From: an uncultured Alphaproteobacteria bacterium
GTDB lineage: Bacteria > Pseudomonadota > Alphaproteobacteria > Parvibaculales > Parvibaculaceae
Assembly (NCBI GenBank): GCA_903889655.1
Contig: CAISYL010000242.1
Coordinates: forward strand, 1-44,360
Direction: 5' to 3'
DNA length: 44,360 nt
Shown: positions 42,457 through 44,360 of the stretch, piece by piece
Layout: each line of letters opens with the position of its first letter
Numbering within the stretch: the first letter of the stretch is position 1
Notes under the pieces: generated by a model
What the model saw: only the letters and a program-made list of their open reading frames with translations
Told to the model about the DNA's origin: nothing
The model's database searches: none
Position numbers and translations under genes: made by a program

Positions 42457-43806
42457 ATGACGACCAATGCCGCTGCCAGACCGACCGCGCTTCCGGAAGC
42501 CGCCGGAAAGCCGTCCCTCACCCAGGGGCTAGTGCGCTTGATCCGGGCGAAACCGGTGACGGCTTCGGACCTCGAAGCGGCCGCCCTGTTCATGCTCGAC
42601 GCGATCGCCAACATCCTCGCCGGACGCAATTCGGAACCGGGCCAAATCCTGCTCGCCTGGTCGGCGGAAAAGACGCGCAGCAATGCCGAGCCGGATCCCG
42701 GGCAGGTCGCGTTCCTGATGGGTGCGCTTTGCCACATTCTGGAAACCGACGACCTTCACCGCGAGTCGGTAGTGCATCCGGGATGTGTCGTCGTACCGGC
42801 CGCCTTTGCGCTGGCGCGGCATCGCCGGGCCGGTGGCCGCGCCTTGCTGGAGGCGGTCCTGCAAGGCTTCGAGGCGACGACGAGGGTCGGCATGGCCGTC
42901 GGTCCGGCCCATTACCGCATCTGGCACAATACGGCGACCTGCGGCCCTTATGGCTCCGCCATGGCCGGCGCCGCCCTGCTCGGCCTCGGCGATGCGCAGG
43001 CCGTCGATGCGCTGGGCAATGCCGGCAGCCAGTCGGCGGGGCTCTGGCAGTTCCTCGAAACGGGCGCGATGACCAAACACCTGCATGCCGGACACGCTGC
43101 CGAGGCGGGGCTCAAAGCGGCGGAGCTTGCTGCGTTCGGGTTCAGCGGCCCGCCCCACATTCTCGAAGGCGAAAAGGGCTTTTTCCGAGCCGCCTGCCCC
43201 GATGCCGACCCGGATGCCGTGCTGCGGGCCCCCGATGCGCCGTGGCAGCTCGTGCGCACCTCGATCAAGCCGTGGCCGTCCTGCCGGCACACGCATCCGG
43301 CGATCGATGCGGCCGAGGAACTGCGCGTCCGCATCGCCGGGCGCGAGATTGCGTCGGTGGAGGTCGACACCTATCAGGCGGCGCTCGATGTCTGCGACCG
43401 TCCGGTGGCGACCAGCGATTACGAGGCAAAGTTCTCGCTCCAGCATGCGGTGGCGGCGGCTCTGACCCTGCCCCAGGTCGATTTCGCCGCTTTCGGCCCG
43501 GCCGCGCGCGACGCCTGTGCGGCTTTGGCGCTCAGGGTCGCCATCGCGGCCAACGAGCCCTATCGCTCGGCCTATCCGGCGGCCTGGGGAGCGGAAGTTC
43601 GGGTTCGGCTCGCGGACGGGACGGCCTTATCCGTCGCCCGCAGCAACGCCAAGGGCGATCCGGAAGCGCCGCTCTCGCCCGGGGAGATGATCGCCAAGGC
43701 CCGCATGCTGCTCGCCCATGGCGGCATCAGCGACCCTGACCGGATCGTCGAAGGTGTACTCGGTCTTGCCTCAGGCGGCGCCCTGCCGGAGCTGCCGGGG
43801 CTTTAA
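42457..43806 (+). CDS. MmgE/PrpD family protein
   Basis: A 449-residue member of the MmgE/PrpD family (2-methylcitrate dehydratase, cis-aconitate decarboxylase and iminodisuccinate epimerase relatives). Family segments are ALCHILETDDLHRESVVHPG, NTATCGPYGSAMAGAALLGL and IKPWPSCRHTHPAIDAAEEL. ATG 42457 follows GGGGATAAGT; a TTG at 42418 is a weaker start. No other propionate or methylcitrate genes are adjacent, so the substrate is open. It runs convergent with the last gene, with only 2 bp between their stops. Confidence 0.9.
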   Translation: MTTNAAARPTALPEAAGKPSLTQGLVRLIRAKPVTASDLEAAALFMLDAIANILAGRNSEPGQILLAWSAEKTRSNAEPDPGQVAFLMGALCHILETDDLHRESVVHPGCVVVPAAFALARHRRAGGRALLEAVLQGFEATTRVGMAVGPAHYRIWHNTATCGPYGSAMAGAALLGLGDAQAVDALGNAGSQSAGLWQFLETGAMTKHLHAGHAAEAGLKAAELAAFGFSGPPHILEGEKGFFRAACPDADPDAVLRAPDAPWQLVRTSIKPWPSCRHTHPAIDAAEELRVRIAGREIASVEVDTYQAALDVCDRPVATSDYEAKFSLQHAVAAALTLPQVDFAAFGPAARDACAALALRVAIAANEPYRSAYPAAWGAEVRVRLADGTALSVARSNAKGDPEAPLSPGEMIAKARMLLAHGGISDPDRIVEGVLGLASGGALPELPGL

Positions 43807-43808
43807 AA

Positions 43809-44243
43809 TCAACTCGCCGTCTTCTCGAGCAGCGGCTTCAGCACATCGAGATAGGCCTGGCCGGCAAAGCCCGCGACGAAGGGCAACCAGATCCAGGCCG
43901 TCCGCCAGACGAGGCTCGGCTTCGCTTTGACGGCCTCCTCTTTGGTCTTCCGGGGTTCCTCCGCAGCCATGCTCGGAGTTGGCGCCGCCGGTGCGGCGGG
44001 CGTCGCGGGTTCGGCGGCCGGGGACGCATGGACAATCTCGGCAACTTCGGCGGCAACCGTTGCAGCCGAAGCGGCTGCGGATGCCGCTGCTGCGGCCGCG
44101 GAAGCCGCCGCCGCTTCGACTTGCTCCAGAGCGATCGATTCCCGGCGTTCCTTGCGGAACAGGTGGATCATGTAGGCCACGAGCACTGCGAGCAGGCTCA
44201 ACGGAATCCAGGTCGACGTAAAATCCACAAACGGCAACGACAC
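43809..44243 (-). CDS. small Ala-rich membrane protein of unknown function
   Basis: A 144-residue protein starting with GTG after GGGGGGAA. It has one N-terminal membrane segment (about 12-29, WIPLSLLAVLVAYMIHLF), a basic/acidic stretch (RKERRESIALEQVE), an Ala-rich helical region (about 43-70), a Pro/Ala linker, and a second hydrophobic segment (about 112-130, TAWIWLPFVAGFAGQAYL). I do not recognise a family. The alternative longer frame on the same strand (43771-44262) is Arg-rich and overruns the neighbouring gene, so I prefer this one. The remaining 117 bp to the window end show nothing I can support. Confidence 0.65.
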   Translation of the reverse strand: MSLPFVDFTSTWIPLSLLAVLVAYMIHLFRKERRESIALEQVEAAAASAAAAAASAAASAATVAAEVAEIVHASPAAEPATPAAPAAPTPSMAAEEPRKTKEEAVKAKPSLVWRTAWIWLPFVAGFAGQAYLDVLKPLLEKTAS

Positions 44244-44360
44244 AACTTCCCCCCAATGTCACGTGGCGGCCGCTTTGGGTGCTCCCCCTGCGACCGCCTC
44301 ATTTTGTGCCATTCTGGCGCGGCTTGGGTCCGCTGGCAAAATGGATTCTGAAAGCCCCTG

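Noticed and set aside
42087-43739. 550-codon plus-strand frame overlapping the MmgE/PrpD gene
   Set aside because: Arg/Gly-rich shadow in another frame; the MmgE/PrpD frame carries the family motifs.

Overview
The window looks like a chromosomal segment of a high-GC alphaproteobacterium, probably of the Rhizobiales/Parvibaculum type. This is inferred from the housekeeping order rlpA-dacC-tmk-holB-metG-tatD-MBL hydrolase, the NasS/NasT nitrate control pair and the mix of catabolic families. No rRNA, tRNA, CRISPR array, insertion sequence or transposase was found.

Region 1 (1-8903, minus strand) is an assimilatory nitrate/nitrite cluster. A nitrate transporter, nirB, nirD, nasA and a hemD-like gene (cut by the window edge) form one tightly overlapping operon. 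Upstream lie nasS and nasT, a nitrate sensor and an ANTAR antiterminator. Between them is a near-consensus sigma-54 promoter. Its predicted start falls at the first of two hairpins with six-base loops, the layout expected of a NasT-controlled leader.

Region 2 (9568-18244) is an aromatic meta-cleavage pathway. It has a divergent LysR regulator, an amidohydrolase-2 protein (possible decarboxylase), a TetR regulator with a 20-bp operator-like palindrome, an HsaA-type flavin monooxygenase, a BphC/HsaC-type extradiol dioxygenase, the hydratase/acetaldehyde dehydrogenase/aldolase trio, and a BphD/HsaD-type C-C hydrolase. Together these would hydroxylate a phenol to a catechol, open the ring and yield pyruvate and acetyl-CoA. 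The substrate is unknown, and the flavin reductase partner is not in the window.

Region 3 (18245-29357) looks like an accessory patch. About 1.1 kb carries no intact gene but includes a decayed short-chain dehydrogenase copy. A Baeyer-Villiger monooxygenase, an MDR oxidoreductase, an SDR and a patatin-like hydrolase follow, suggesting alicyclic alcohol/ketone breakdown through a lactone. Next come an IorAB-type molybdenum hydroxylase and a divergent SDR/AraC pair.

Region 4 (29358-33684) holds two glycosyltransferases convergent with a Wzm/Wzt-type polysaccharide ABC exporter, then a small secreted PepSY-like protein.

Region 5 (33697-42175, minus strand) is the conserved housekeeping run: MBL hydrolase, tatD, metG, holB, an M23/LytM protein that has lost a zinc ligand, tmk, dacC and rlpA. 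The window ends with an MmgE/PrpD-family gene and a small Ala-rich membrane protein.
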